Below are positions 7,803 to 15,974 of a DNA stretch of 34,929 nucleotides, piece by piece. The notes beneath the pieces were generated by a model. It had not been told where the DNA came from and searched no databases. It saw only the letters and a program-made list of their open reading frames with translations. The number at the start of each line of letters is the position of its first letter. Within the stretch, counting starts at the first letter, position 1. The stretch lies in IMG/VR virus record IMGVR_UViG_3300028025_000008, positions 1 through 34,929 of that record, one strand, 5' to 3'. Made by a program: the position numbers and the translations under genes. The DNA is from a virus.

Positions 7803-9364
7803 TGGATTTAACTCAATTATCTGATAGTGACCTGTTGGCTTTGCAATCAGGAGACTTAACTAAAGTCTCTGATGCTGGTTTAGCCATTCTTAATCAAGGT
7901 CAACCTAAGTCTCCAACACTCAGAGAATCATTTGAGCGTGGTGCTGGTCTAACTTATCGTGCTGTTGCCCCTACATTAGCTGGCGCACAGATTGGCTCGT
8001 ATGGTGGCCCATTAGGTGCGCTTGTAGGCTCAATGGCTGTTCCTGCTGCTGATGCAGTCAATGCGTTATTAAATGTAATTGCTTCACCATTTACTGAAAA
8101 GCGATTGATGCCAGCATCTCAAGCTATTCAAAACTTGATGACTCGTTCTGGTGTACCTGCTGCGCCAGAAACACAAACACCAACTGAGCGTGTTGTTGGT
8201 GGTGGATTAGAAGCAATGACAGGTGTGGCTAGAACTATCCCTGCTTTGATTAAAGCATCTACTACTGCTACTTCCCCTGTTACTCGTGCAGTTACAGAGC
8301 AATTAGCTGTAGCACCTAAGACACAAGCGATTGTGACTCCTACGGCTGTTATGTCTGGTCAAACAGTTACAGAGGCTACTGGTAATCCTTTGTATGGCGC
8401 AGCTACTACATTGGCTACAGGTACTGCTGGTAGTGTTAAGCGTCCTCAAAAACAAGAGGCTTTATCTACACAAGCATTAGACAGAATTGCAACAGACAGA
8501 TATGACCAACTTCAAAGGTCTGGTGTTCAGTTAAAAACTGATGAGTTTGTTAATGCAATGGATGATATTGCAAAAGGTTTGAGACAAGAAGGCTATACGC
8601 CTAAAGCGTTTCCAAAAGTTGCTGGTGCTATTGAAGAACTTACTTCTACTGCTCAACCTAAAGATTGGACTGAACTTCAAGCCTTGCGTAAAATGATTCG
8701 TAGTGGTCAAAAGAGTATTGAGCCAGAAGAAAGACGAATGGCATCTATTCTTTTGGATGACTACGATAACTACCTGATGACTGTCCCTAAAGAATCAATT
8801 GCTTCTGGGGATATGAAAAACGCAGGTCAATTGTGGTCTGAGGCTCGTAACGCTTATTCAAAGATGAAGAAGTCTGAAGTCTTTGAAGATATGCTTAACG
8901 AAGCAAAGCTAGACAGAAGTAAATTTACTCAGTCTGGTGAAGAAAACTCACTTGCTAAACAATTGCGTCAACTTGCTAAGAATGACAAGAAAATGCGATT
9001 GTTTACCAAGGATGAACAAGATGCTATTGAGCAAGCTGCCAAGGGTGGTAATGTTCAGAATATGTTGAAGTTCTTTGGTCGCTTTGCACCTACTGGTGTC
9101 GTGCCAGTTGGTCTTAGTGTTGGAACTACAGCACTAGCACCTATGATTGGAATTCCTTTAACTATTGGTGCTGCTGGCTCTCGTGGGTTAGCTACTAATA
9201 TGCGTAGAGGTAGCGTAGAAGACTTGACTAACATGATGCGTACTGGTGGCATCCCACAAACAGTTGGTAGTCCATTTAGGGCTATAACACCAGTAACTGC
9301 TAGAGGTCTTTTGTCTATGGAAGACTTAGACCAAGAACAGCGTAATCTCTTAGGTATCCAATAA
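7802..9364 (+). CDS. Probable ejection (internal virion) protein III
   Basis: 520 aa, the largest of the three. An Ala/Gly-rich hydrophobic stretch at about residues 55-85 and another at about 420-455 could enter membranes, as expected of proteins that form a channel through the cell envelope. The central part (residues 220-400) is a charged helical region. No lytic transglycosylase motif is visible. Order, size and composition support an ejection role, not direct family recognition. It ends eight bases before the fibre-anchor gene. Confidence 0.62.
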   Translation: MDLTQLSDSDLLALQSGDLTKVSDAGLAILNQGQPKSPTLRESFERGAGLTYRAVAPTLAGAQIGSYGGPLGALVGSMAVPAADAVNALLNVIASPFTEKRLMPASQAIQNLMTRSGVPAAPETQTPTERVVGGGLEAMTGVARTIPALIKASTTATSPVTRAVTEQLAVAPKTQAIVTPTAVMSGQTVTEATGNPLYGAATTLATGTAGSVKRPQKQEALSTQALDRIATDRYDQLQRSGVQLKTDEFVNAMDDIAKGLRQEGYTPKAFPKVAGAIEELTSTAQPKDWTELQALRKMIRSGQKSIEPEERRMASILLDDYDNYLMTVPKESIASGDMKNAGQLWSEARNAYSKMKKSEVFEDMLNEAKLDRSKFTQSGEENSLAKQLRQLAKNDKKMRLFTKDEQDAIEQAAKGGNVQNMLKFFGRFAPTGVVPVGLSVGTTALAPMIGIPLTIGAAGSRGLATNMRRGSVEDLTNMMRTGGIPQTVGSPFRAITPVTARGLLSMEDLDQEQRNLLGIQ

Positions 9365-9372
9365 GGACTAAC

Positions 9373-9651
9373 ATGGCAAAGACTAAAATTAGTGAGTTCA
9401 GCAGTAATCCTGCTAACAACACAGATATTGACGGAATTAACATTGCAGAGGGCTGTGCGCCATCTGGAATTAACGATGCTATTCGAGAGTTAATGGCTCA
9501 GTTAAAGGATTTACAAGCAGGTACTAGTGGAGATACAATCCCCATTACTGCTGGTGGTACAGGCGCAAGTACAGCAGGTGCAGCATTAACGGCACTTGGT
9601 GGCGCAACAACAGGCAAGGCTATCGCTATGAGCATGGTTTTCGGAGGTTAG
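9373..9651 (+). CDS. Tail fibre N-terminal anchor protein
   Basis: 92 aa. KISEFSSNPANNTDIDGINI, then GCAPSGINDAIRELMAQLKD and PITAGGTGASTAGAALTALG, is the N-terminal module that normally starts long phage tail-fibre proteins. Here it ends after the GGTGAST region with no fibre shaft, followed at once by an endonuclease gene. It may be a free anchor for the adhesins downstream, or the remnant of a fibre cut by endonuclease insertion. AAGG precedes the start. Confidence 0.82.
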   Translation: MAKTKISEFSSNPANNTDIDGINIAEGCAPSGINDAIRELMAQLKDLQAGTSGDTIPITAGGTGASTAGAALTALGGATTGKAIAMSMVFGG

Positions 9652-9653
9652 TG

Positions 9654-10145
9654 ATGTGGTCTGAAGAACAGCGTCAATTAGCTAGAGAGCGTTCGCTTCA
9701 AAGATGGACTGACCCTGTTTATCGTGAAAAAGTTATATCTGCATCTAAAAAGCCTCCTTTTTGTCCTGATTGCGGTGAGGTAAAAATAGAAAACTTTTAT
9801 GTTTCTAAACAAGGAAGAAGAACAAATGCTTACTGCAAATCTTGTCACAAAACAAGAACTAATAAAAATTGGCACTCTAAAACTATTGTTGAAAAACAAG
9901 CATCTCGTGTAAAAACAATGTATGGTATTACACCAGAAGAATATACAATGATGTATGAAAAACAAGATGGTAAGTGTGCTATTTGTGGCAAAGCACCTAC
10001 AACTTTAAGAGGATTACATACTGACCATAATCATGTAACTAATAAAGTTAGAGGATTATTATGTCATGGATGTAATACTGGCATCGGTGCTTTGAAAGAA
10101 GATACCGAAATTCTTTCAAACGCAATTAAATATCTCAGGAGTTAA
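9654..10145 (+). CDS. HNH endonuclease, recombination endonuclease VII type
   Basis: 163 aa. An N-terminal zinc-finger pair (CPDCGE, then CKSCHK) is followed by YGITPEEYTMMYEKQDGKCA, CAICGK, the DHNH catalytic motif and GLLCHGCN, the standard endonuclease VII (PF02945) layout. Free-standing members of this group are usually homing endonucleases, although the T4 enzyme resolves branched DNA. I prefer the ATG at 9654, six bases after GGAGG inside the previous gene, over the GTG at 9651. Its A/T-rich codons differ from the fibre genes on both sides, which supports insertion. Confidence 0.9.
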   Translation: MWSEEQRQLARERSLQRWTDPVYREKVISASKKPPFCPDCGEVKIENFYVSKQGRRTNAYCKSCHKTRTNKNWHSKTIVEKQASRVKTMYGITPEEYTMMYEKQDGKCAICGKAPTTLRGLHTDHNHVTNKVRGLLCHGCNTGIGALKEDTEILSNAIKYLRS

Positions 10146-10146
10146 T

Positions 10147-10521
10147 ATGGCTGCACCAAATATTGTCGCTGTCGCAACTATCACGGCAAAGACTGCATAC
10201 GCAACACCCTCAAACACATCAGCAAACGTATTGCTTGCAAACGCTGCCTCATCTGGCAAGGTTTTCAAGGTCAATATGGTCATTGCTGCCAACGTGGATG
10301 GCACAAGTGCTTATGACACAACTGTAGCGGTGAATACTGCTGCTGATGGCTCTGGCACTTCATACCCATTGGCTTCAACTGTCTCTGTTCCTCCAGATGC
10401 TTCTTTGATTGTCTCTGACAAATCAACAGCTTTCTATCTGGAAGAAAACAAATCAGTTGTTGTTACCAGTAGCACAGCGTCAAAAATAGCCTACACGATT
10501 TCATACGAAGAACTCTCATAA
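10147..10521 (+). CDS. Small virion protein, immunoglobulin-like or beta-sandwich
   Basis: 124 aa, almost free of charged residues in its first half, with alternating hydrophobic/Thr/Ser strands and the segment DASLIVSDKSTAFYLEENKS. This looks like a small beta-sandwich decoration or fibre-associated protein. I cannot name a family. AGGAG lies inside the end of the endonuclease gene, so the gene may once have followed the anchor gene directly. It stands first in front of the glycine-rich adhesins. Confidence 0.65.
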   Translation: MAAPNIVAVATITAKTAYATPSNTSANVLLANAASSGKVFKVNMVIAANVDGTSAYDTTVAVNTAADGSGTSYPLASTVSVPPDASLIVSDKSTAFYLEENKSVVVTSSTASKIAYTISYEELS

Positions 10522-10531
10522 GGACTGAATC

Positions 10532-11401
10532 ATGTCCAAAAGAGTAGGTGGAATTCTAAGTGCTGGAAGAAACGGCATTAACTACCCTGTCACAGCGGTG
10601 GAATACTTATGTGTGGCTGGCGGTGGTGGGGGTGGTGCTTCTTTTGGTGGAGGTGGCGGTGCTGGTGGATTATTAACCGCTACTGGCTACGCTGTAACTA
10701 TTGGCTCAAGCATTACAGTTACTGTAGGTGCTGGTGGTGCGGGGTCAACATCTGCAAGCAATTTAGGTACTGCTGGAGTTAACTCAACTATTGTTGGTGG
10801 CACAACCATAACTAGTAATGGTGGTGGTGGTGGTCAGTCAAATACAAATCAGACTGTTGTTCAAGGCGGTAGTGGTGGCGGTAACTCAGGAACTGGCGGT
10901 GGTGGTACTACCGCTGGCACAGGCACATCGGGTCAAGGCAACAATGGTGGAGTGCATAGCACTTCCGCACCAGCATATGGTTCTGGTGGTGGTGGCGGTG
11001 CTGGCTCTGTTGGAGTCAATGGTACTTCAGCATATGGTGGTAGTGGTGGAACTGGATTAGCGTCTAGTATTTCTGGCGCACAAGTTTTTTATGCTGGCGG
11101 CGGTGGCGGTAATACTTATACAGCTACTGGGGTATTGGGTATTGGTGGCGCAGGAGGTGGTGGTGGAGCCGCTACATGGACAGGATTGACAGGTATTGCA
11201 AATACTGGCGGTGGTGGCGGTGGCGGTGGTGGAACTGATGCAAATATAGCGGCAGGTGGTGCTGGCGGCTCTGGCATCGTAGTCATCCGCTACCCATCTT
11301 ACTTAGCCCCTGCTACATCAACAACTGGCTCACCAGAAACTTATGTCACAGGCTTTTGGCGTGTGTACAGATTCGTTGCTTCTGGCACGATTACTTTCTA
11401 A
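10532..11401 (+). CDS. Glycine-rich tail adhesin, type A copy 1
   Basis: 289 aa. A short N-terminal tag (SKRVGGILSAGRNG) leads to VEYLCVAGG, then glycine runs separated by strands (SITVTVGAGGAG), closing with GSGIVVIRYPS and a tail ending in SGTITF. Such polyglycine domains are known from receptor-binding adhesins, for example gp38 of T-even and S16-like phages, where polyglycine II helices form the body and variable loops bind the host surface. Receptor recognition is inferred from this. Three paralogues follow. AAGG precedes the ATG. Confidence 0.82.
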   Translation: MSKRVGGILSAGRNGINYPVTAVEYLCVAGGGGGGASFGGGGGAGGLLTATGYAVTIGSSITVTVGAGGAGSTSASNLGTAGVNSTIVGGTTITSNGGGGGQSNTNQTVVQGGSGGGNSGTGGGGTTAGTGTSGQGNNGGVHSTSAPAYGSGGGGGAGSVGVNGTSAYGGSGGTGLASSISGAQVFYAGGGGGNTYTATGVLGIGGAGGGGGAATWTGLTGIANTGGGGGGGGGTDANIAAGGAGGSGIVVIRYPSYLAPATSTTGSPETYVTGFWRVYRFVASGTITF

Positions 11402-11409
11402 GGGTAGAT

Positions 11410-12255
11410 ATGGCTACAGGTTTATTTACTCTTAAACAAGTTAACCAAGCACTTGCACAAAAGGCATGGACAGGCCCACAGAAAACTGGTTGGGTTGAGT
11501 ACCTTGTTGTTGCGGGTGGTGGTGGTGGTGGCGGTGCGGCTGGTGGTGGAGGTGCTGGTGGTTTATTAACTGGCATATTGCCTGTAGTTACTGGTTCATC
11601 TATTACTGCTACTGTAGGCGGTGGTGGTGTGGGAGATGCTAACGGGGTTAATTCAGTATTTAGTTCTATTTCTTCCACAGGTGGTGGAAAAGGCTCACGA
11701 TACGACACAAATACTGCGGGTAGTGGCGGTTCTGGCGGGGGCGGTGCAGGAATGGGCGGTTCTTCGGGAGGACAAGGTACAGCCAATCAAGGTAATGCAG
11801 GCGGTACTGGTTTTATAAGTGGAAGTGTTTTTTCTTCTGCTGGCGGTGGTGGAGCTGGAACTATTGGTTTCACTGCATTTTCTGGCGTTTGCGGAAATGG
11901 CGGTGCTGGTATAGCAAGTGCTATAACAGGAACTGTTACTACTTATGCTGGCGGTGGCGGTGGCGGTGGAAGTTCTGGATTTGCTGGGGGTGTTGGTGGT
12001 GTAGGGGGAGGCGGTTCTGGTGGGTTTGGTGGAACAAGTAATGGCACAGCAGGAACTGCAAACACAGGTGGTGGTGGTGGCGGTGGAGGTGCTGGTGGAG
12101 GCGTAGGCACAGGTGGCACAGGCGGCTCTGGCATTGTCATCATTCGCTACCCAAGCACATTTGCTGATGCTGCAAGCGTAACTAACGGCACAAAGACAAC
12201 TGCTAACGGCTACACAATTTACACATTCTTGACTAGCGGAAGTATCACATTTTGA
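11410..12255 (+). CDS. Glycine-rich tail adhesin, type B copy 1
   Basis: 281 aa from the ATG with AAGGG upstream. A start at 11356 would run back into the previous gene. Its N-terminus (LFTLKQVNQALAQKAWTG) differs from type A and matches the gene at 14621. The polyglycine body, the GSGIVIIRYPS signature and the SGSITF end are shared by all four copies. It is the last rightward gene before the leftward endonuclease, with only two bases between the stops. Confidence 0.82.
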   Translation: MATGLFTLKQVNQALAQKAWTGPQKTGWVEYLVVAGGGGGGGAAGGGGAGGLLTGILPVVTGSSITATVGGGGVGDANGVNSVFSSISSTGGGKGSRYDTNTAGSGGSGGGGAGMGGSSGGQGTANQGNAGGTGFISGSVFSSAGGGGAGTIGFTAFSGVCGNGGAGIASAITGTVTTYAGGGGGGGSSGFAGGVGGVGGGGSGGFGGTSNGTAGTANTGGGGGGGGAGGGVGTGGTGGSGIVIIRYPSTFADAASVTNGTKTTANGYTIYTFLTSGSITF

Positions 12256-12257
12256 TG

Positions 12258-12764
12258 TTAATCTCTCAAAACAGGGTTGAATGTATGCAGTTTTGCTTTG
12301 GCGGCACAGTAAGCGGCATGAGCAAGTTCGGGCGTACAAAATCTACCAAGCCTAATGTTTTTGCGATTAACAACAATTTGAGCGCACCATTTATTGCGAT
12401 GACCATCCCAAGAAACGCCAACAAACCCATGTTTGTTTCTTTTTGTGGACGAAAGGTTTTGAGCGTTTTGAGAAGCATTAGCCTCTCTCAAATTGTCAAA
12501 CCTATCGTTGCTTGGGTTGCCATCAATGTGGTCAATGTTTTTGTCAGGCCAACGCCCATGAACATAAAGCCATGCCAATCGGTAAGCCAAATAGCGTGTG
12601 GAATTGATGGTAATCGTCAATCGTCCATCAGCGGCTCTGTATCCAGCAACATCACCAATTTTGATGTTTCCTTTTCTACATACACGCCATGTAAACAATC
12701 CAGTTTCGGAATCGTAATGCAACAACTCACGCACAAATTCTGGGGTAAGATTAGATTTAGCCAT
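12258..12764 (-). CDS. HNH homing endonuclease with AP2 DNA-binding domain
   Basis: 168 aa, the only leftward gene in the structural half. It has a small N-terminal domain (DSETGLFTWR), an HNH_3-type motif (NIDHIDGNPSNDRFDNLREA) at about residues 75-100, and a C-terminal AP2-like domain (GVSWDGHRNKWCAQI, then LGRFCTPELAHAAY). AP2-HNH enzymes are typical mobile homing nucleases. The start was chosen at the ATG with a perfect AAGGAG four bases upstream. A longer frame to 12830 lacks this. Orientation and position between two adhesin genes mark it as an inserted element. Confidence 0.92.
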   Translation of the reverse strand: MAKSNLTPEFVRELLHYDSETGLFTWRVCRKGNIKIGDVAGYRAADGRLTITINSTRYLAYRLAWLYVHGRWPDKNIDHIDGNPSNDRFDNLREANASQNAQNLSSTKRNKHGFVGVSWDGHRNKWCAQIVVNRKNIRLGRFCTPELAHAAYCAAKAKLHTFNPVLRD

Positions 12765-12852
12765 GATGCTCCTTATAAGCGGATTGGTCAGAGGCTCGGC
12801 AGTGTTAGCGCACTTGTCGGGCTTCGTCATTTTAACACCAGTGAGGTAAAAA

Positions 12853-13716
12853 ATGTCTAATTTATTAGGTGGATATTTGTCGGCAACATTTAACCCTTTA
12901 TCTGGTGCGCCTACTGCTGTTGAATATCTAGTGGTCGCTGGTGGGGGTGGGGGTGGTGGTCAGGCCAATAATAATCAAATGGGTGGTGGTGGAGGTGCTG
13001 GTGGATTACAACAAGCAGCGGCCTTTGCTGTTTCTACAGGCTCGGCTATAACAGTAACTGTTGGTGCGGGTGGTGCGGGTGGCTCTAATGCAGCTGGCAC
13101 AGTAGGAGTAAATTCTGTATTTGGCGGTGTTACTGCAAGTAGCGGTGGCGGTGCTGGTGGTAGAGGTAGTGTTGGTGGAAATGGTGGCTCTGGTGGCGGT
13201 GGTAGTACAGGGTCATTTGCTGGTGGCTCTGGAACGTCTGCACAAGGCTTTGATGGTGGCTCTGGAAACGCTGCGGCAACTACTACTTCCGCTTCTGGTG
13301 GCGGTGGTGGAAGTGGCTCTATTGGCTTAAATGCGTCAAGTGCTGGAATAGGTGGTTCTGGTGGTGCTGGTACTGTGTCTACTATTACAGGCGCAAGAGT
13401 TTTTTACGCTGGCGGTGGTGGCGGTGCTGGCTACGCTGGTCAAGGATTAGGCGTAGCTGGTGGTGGGTCTGGGTCGGTTGCTGGTGGAGTAGCGGGAGCA
13501 GCAACAGCCAATAGTGGTTCTGGTGGTGGTGCTGGCGGGTATTCAAGTGCCATAAACATTGCTACTGATGGTGGTAATGGAGGCTCTGGCATCGTGATTA
13601 TTCGTTACCCTGCATCACAATCAGCACCAACTGCAACAACTGGTTCACCACAAATCAACTACGCTGATGGCTACCAAATCTACACTTGGACATCATCTGG
13701 AACTGTGACATTCTGA
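12853..13716 (+). CDS. Glycine-rich tail adhesin, type A copy 2
   Basis: 287 aa. The N-terminus (SNLLGGYLSATFNPLSG, then TAVEYLVVAGG) parallels the gene at 10532, and the polyglycine body, GSGIVIIRYPA and SGTVTF end are the shared adhesin frame. The glycine-run lengths and loop residues differ from copy 1, as expected of diverging receptor-binding loops. GAGG lies eight bases before the start. Its TGA overlaps the ATG of the next endonuclease. Confidence 0.82.
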   Translation: MSNLLGGYLSATFNPLSGAPTAVEYLVVAGGGGGGGQANNNQMGGGGGAGGLQQAAAFAVSTGSAITVTVGAGGAGGSNAAGTVGVNSVFGGVTASSGGGAGGRGSVGGNGGSGGGGSTGSFAGGSGTSAQGFDGGSGNAAATTTSASGGGGGSGSIGLNASSAGIGGSGGAGTVSTITGARVFYAGGGGGAGYAGQGLGVAGGGSGSVAGGVAGAATANSGSGGGAGGYSSAINIATDGGNGGSGIVIIRYPASQSAPTATTGSPQINYADGYQIYTWTSSGTVTF

Positions 13717-14294
13717 TGGAAACAAAGTTTTGTCCTAAATGTGAAACCGAAAGGTCGGTTCTTGACTATCACAAAGATAAATCAAGAAAAGACGGATTGT
13801 TTTCGTACTGCAAAACTTGTAACAAAGCCCATGTAAAAAAATGGCAACAAGCTAACCCAGAAAAAGTTAATGAAGCTAGTAGAAATTTGTACGCAAAGAA
13901 TCTTGAACACTCAAGGTCTATGCGTAGAAATCGGGTAAATAACTGGTATTTGAGGCATCAAGATAAAGCCCGTCTAAGGTCAGCTCAATATCGTGCAGAC
14001 CATCCAGAAGTTAAACGATTTGCTCAAGCCAAGCGCAGGGCACAAAAACAAGGCAATGGAATTTTTGAAATCAGTAAATTAGAATTATTTAAATTACTGA
14101 ATCAGCCGTGTATGGGGTGTGGTTCGTTGACAAATCAAACCATAGACCATGTAATACCAATATCTAAGGGTGGTACTCACTCAATTGGTAATCTTCAAAC
14201 TTTGTGTGTAAGTTGCAATAGCAGTAAACACACAAAAACTATGTATCAATGGAAAATTGAAAGGACTCAAAATGCCGCACTTTGCCAAGGTTGA
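13716..14294 (+). CDS. HNH endonuclease with N-terminal zinc finger
   Basis: 192 aa from the ATG overlapping the previous stop. An N-terminal CPKC/CKTC pair (residues 5-8 and about 31-34) leads into a basic helical linker. The C-terminal HNH domain has CMGCG, DHVIPISKGGTHSIGNLQTL and CVSCN, including the catalytic His-Asn pair. It is A/T-rich and runs 23 bases into the next gene. A homing role is likely from its place inside the adhesin array. No intron boundary is visible around it. Confidence 0.9.
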   Translation: METKFCPKCETERSVLDYHKDKSRKDGLFSYCKTCNKAHVKKWQQANPEKVNEASRNLYAKNLEHSRSMRRNRVNNWYLRHQDKARLRSAQYRADHPEVKRFAQAKRRAQKQGNGIFEISKLELFKLLNQPCMGCGSLTNQTIDHVIPISKGGTHSIGNLQTLCVSCNSSKHTKTMYQWKIERTQNAALCQG

Positions 14295-14619
14295 AAACGG
14301 AATTGTCACGCAAGTTATTGTGATTGACCAAGAAACATTAAATTTGGGACATTGGGGTGACCCCTCACTTTGGTTCCAAACGAGCTACAACACTCACGGC
14401 AACCAACACCCAGAAGGTCGCCCATTGCATAAGAACTATGCTGGCATTGGCTACACATGGGATGGAACAGGCTTTGCCCCTCCACAACCATTTGCATCTT
14501 GGACTAAAAGTGCTGAGACATATCTGTGGGATGCACCTACACCTATGCCTACTGATGGCAAGATGTATCGCTGGGATGAGCCAACATTGTCATGGGTTGA
14601 AGTAACTCAAGGAGTCTAA
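14272..14619 (+). CDS. Tail fibre-associated / adhesin accessory protein
   Basis: 115 aa. The opening PHFAKVENGIVTQVIVIDQE and the later GYTWDGTGFAPPQPFASW stretch are seen in small proteins encoded beside tail fibres in many phages, often annotated as virion or fibre-assembly proteins. The internal ATG at 14272 was chosen because AAAGGACT lies directly upstream. Repeated short Trp-Asp units (YTWDG, YLWDA, YRWDE) form the C-terminal half. A chaperone or capping role for the adhesins is possible. Confidence 0.72.
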   Translation: MPHFAKVENGIVTQVIVIDQETLNLGHWGDPSLWFQTSYNTHGNQHPEGRPLHKNYAGIGYTWDGTGFAPPQPFASWTKSAETYLWDAPTPMPTDGKMYRWDEPTLSWVEVTQGV

Positions 14620-14620
14620 C

Positions 14621-15499
14621 GTGGCTCAATATAGCGGCATATTTACGCTGTCTCAGGCAAGCCAAGCCATTAAGGACAACAACTGGACAGGACTGTTTCC
14701 ACAGAATGTTGAATTCTTGGTGGTAGCTGGTGGTGCGGGTGGTGGAAACAATCTGGCTGGTGGTGGCGGTGCTGGCGGTTTGCTTGCAGGATTTTCTGGC
14801 ATAACAACAGGCTCTCAACTTTGGGTGACTGTTGGCGGTGGCGGTGCTGGTTCTACAAGTTCATCTTCTGCTGGAACAAGCGGTGGTGCTTCAGTTTTAC
14901 TGGCTACATCATCAGCTGCAACAACTGGAAACTTTGTTGCTAGTGGAGGTGGTGGAGGTGGAAGTAATAACTCAACTTCTGGTGTTTCTGGCGGCTCTGG
15001 TGGCGGTGCTTCACAATCTACAGTTGTTGGTTCTGGAACATCGGGACAAGGTAATGCTGGCGGTAGTGGTGCAACTGGAGTTGCTTATGGCGGTGGTGGT
15101 GGTGGTGGTGCAGGAACTATTGGTCTAAATGGCGTAACAGGCTCTAGTGCTGGCAATGGCGGTGCAGGGATTGCTTCTTCTATTTCTGGCTCTGTTGTTA
15201 CTTATGCTGGTGGCGGTGGTGGAGGGATACTTTCTGGAACTTCTGGCACAGGTGGTGTAGGTGGTGGTGGTGCGGGTGGTTCTGTTGCAGTAGGCGCAAA
15301 CGGCACAGCTAATACAGGCGGTGGTGGCGGTGGTGGTGCTTCTGGTTTTAATGGCGGCACAGGCGGTAGCGGTATCGTCATCCTCCGCTATCCAGACACA
15401 TTCATAGCCGCTACAAGCACAACAGGTTCACCAACAATCACTGTGGCTGGTGGGTTTAGAGTTTATAAATTCACGGCATCTGGCTCAATAACTTTCTGA
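14621..15499 (+). CDS. Glycine-rich tail adhesin, type B copy 2
   Basis: 292 aa from a GTG start with AAGGAG upstream. Its N-terminus (GIFTLSQASQAIKDNNWTG) matches the type B gene at 11410: both carry TL-x-Q-x-x-Q-A and an N/A-W-T-G end. The polyglycine core with GSGIVILRYPD and the SGSITF end is shared by all copies. It is the last receptor-region gene before lysis. Confidence 0.82.
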   Translation: MAQYSGIFTLSQASQAIKDNNWTGLFPQNVEFLVVAGGAGGGNNLAGGGGAGGLLAGFSGITTGSQLWVTVGGGGAGSTSSSSAGTSGGASVLLATSSAATTGNFVASGGGGGGSNNSTSGVSGGSGGGASQSTVVGSGTSGQGNAGGSGATGVAYGGGGGGGAGTIGLNGVTGSSAGNGGAGIASSISGSVVTYAGGGGGGILSGTSGTGGVGGGGAGGSVAVGANGTANTGGGGGGGASGFNGGTGGSGIVILRYPDTFIAATSTTGSPTITVAGGFRVYKFTASGSITF

Positions 15500-15508
15500 G
15501 AATGAATC

Positions 15509-15736
15509 ATGGAAGACCAAGTAACCCACTCGCAAATCTACGAAAGACTGCTTGCAGTTGAAAGTAAGGTAGATGAGATAGACAAGAACACAAAAGGTCT
15601 TGTAGAGGCTATAAAGGCTCTTGATGGGGCTTTTAAAGTCTTCGGATGGATTGCTTCTGCTGCCAAGCCTATTCTATGGGTGGGTGGTTTAATCATGGCG
15701 GCTGGTGCTGTCTGGCAGACATGGATTAAAAAATGA
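15509..15736 (+). CDS. Holin-like membrane protein with coiled coil
   Basis: 75 aa. Residues 5-45 are a charged coiled coil (LLAVESKVDEIDKNTKGLVE), and residues about 52-70 are one hydrophobic span (AAKPILWVGGLIMAAGAVWQ) with a short basic end. This matches the layout of XhlA/haemolysin-type holin partners. It opens the lysis block, and its TGA overlaps the next gene's ATG. A second, better holin candidate lies downstream, so this may be an accessory or anti-holin. Confidence 0.65.
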   Translation: MEDQVTHSQIYERLLAVESKVDEIDKNTKGLVEAIKALDGAFKVFGWIASAAKPILWVGGLIMAAGAVWQTWIKK

Positions 15737-15825
15737 TGGATTGGCTAGAAGCTATTGTGGCTCTAGCCTTTCTTTTTTGTTTTGTCATGTTCTGTGGTCA
15801 TGTCATTCTTTGGGCTATGCCGTGA
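15733..15825 (+). CDS. Small membrane protein, 30 aa
   Basis: The ATG at 15733 overlaps the preceding TGA, and the TGA at 15823-15825 overlaps the next start. After WLEA, residues 7-28 are one hydrophobic span (IVALAFLFCFVMFCGHVILW). No ribosome site is visible, so translation is probably by coupling. A role in lysis is suggested only by neighbours. Confidence 0.5.
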   Translation: MMDWLEAIVALAFLFCFVMFCGHVILWAMP

Positions 15826-15974
15826 GATGGCTAATAATGCTTTCAATTCTTTTTACATTGGTAGCATCTAGCAAAGATAAAACTGAATATCGTTGTGTCA
15901 GATGGGCATGGACAGGTGATGTTTACAACCGAAAAGTTGTGTGTCTTGAATGGCAAAAGGTAGATAAGAGATGA
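15822..15974 (+). CDS. Small secreted or membrane-anchored protein, 50 aa
   Basis: A GTG start inside a GTGA overlap gives a short hydrophobic leader (LIMLSILFTLVASS) and a positively charged domain with two cysteines (YRCVRWAW and KVVCLEW). No lipobox is present, so a standard o-spanin is not supported. A disulphide-bonded periplasmic protein is possible. Its end overlaps the next ATG by four bases. Confidence 0.55.
   Translation: MRWLIMLSILFTLVASSKDKTEYRCVRWAWTGDVYNRKVVCLEWQKVDKR

Noticed and set aside
11391-12339. Long leftward open frames rich in proline, or in Ser/Thr/Cys, opposite the glycine-rich adhesins
   Set aside because: They are the mirror of GGT/GGC glycine codons on the plus strand; no ribosome site or family pattern is present. 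The same holds for similar frames opposite or beside the other adhesins.
10560-15400. Simple-sequence or CRISPR-like repeats of GGTGGTGGC
   Set aside because: The runs are in frame, code for polyglycine within adhesins, and have no regular spacer structure.
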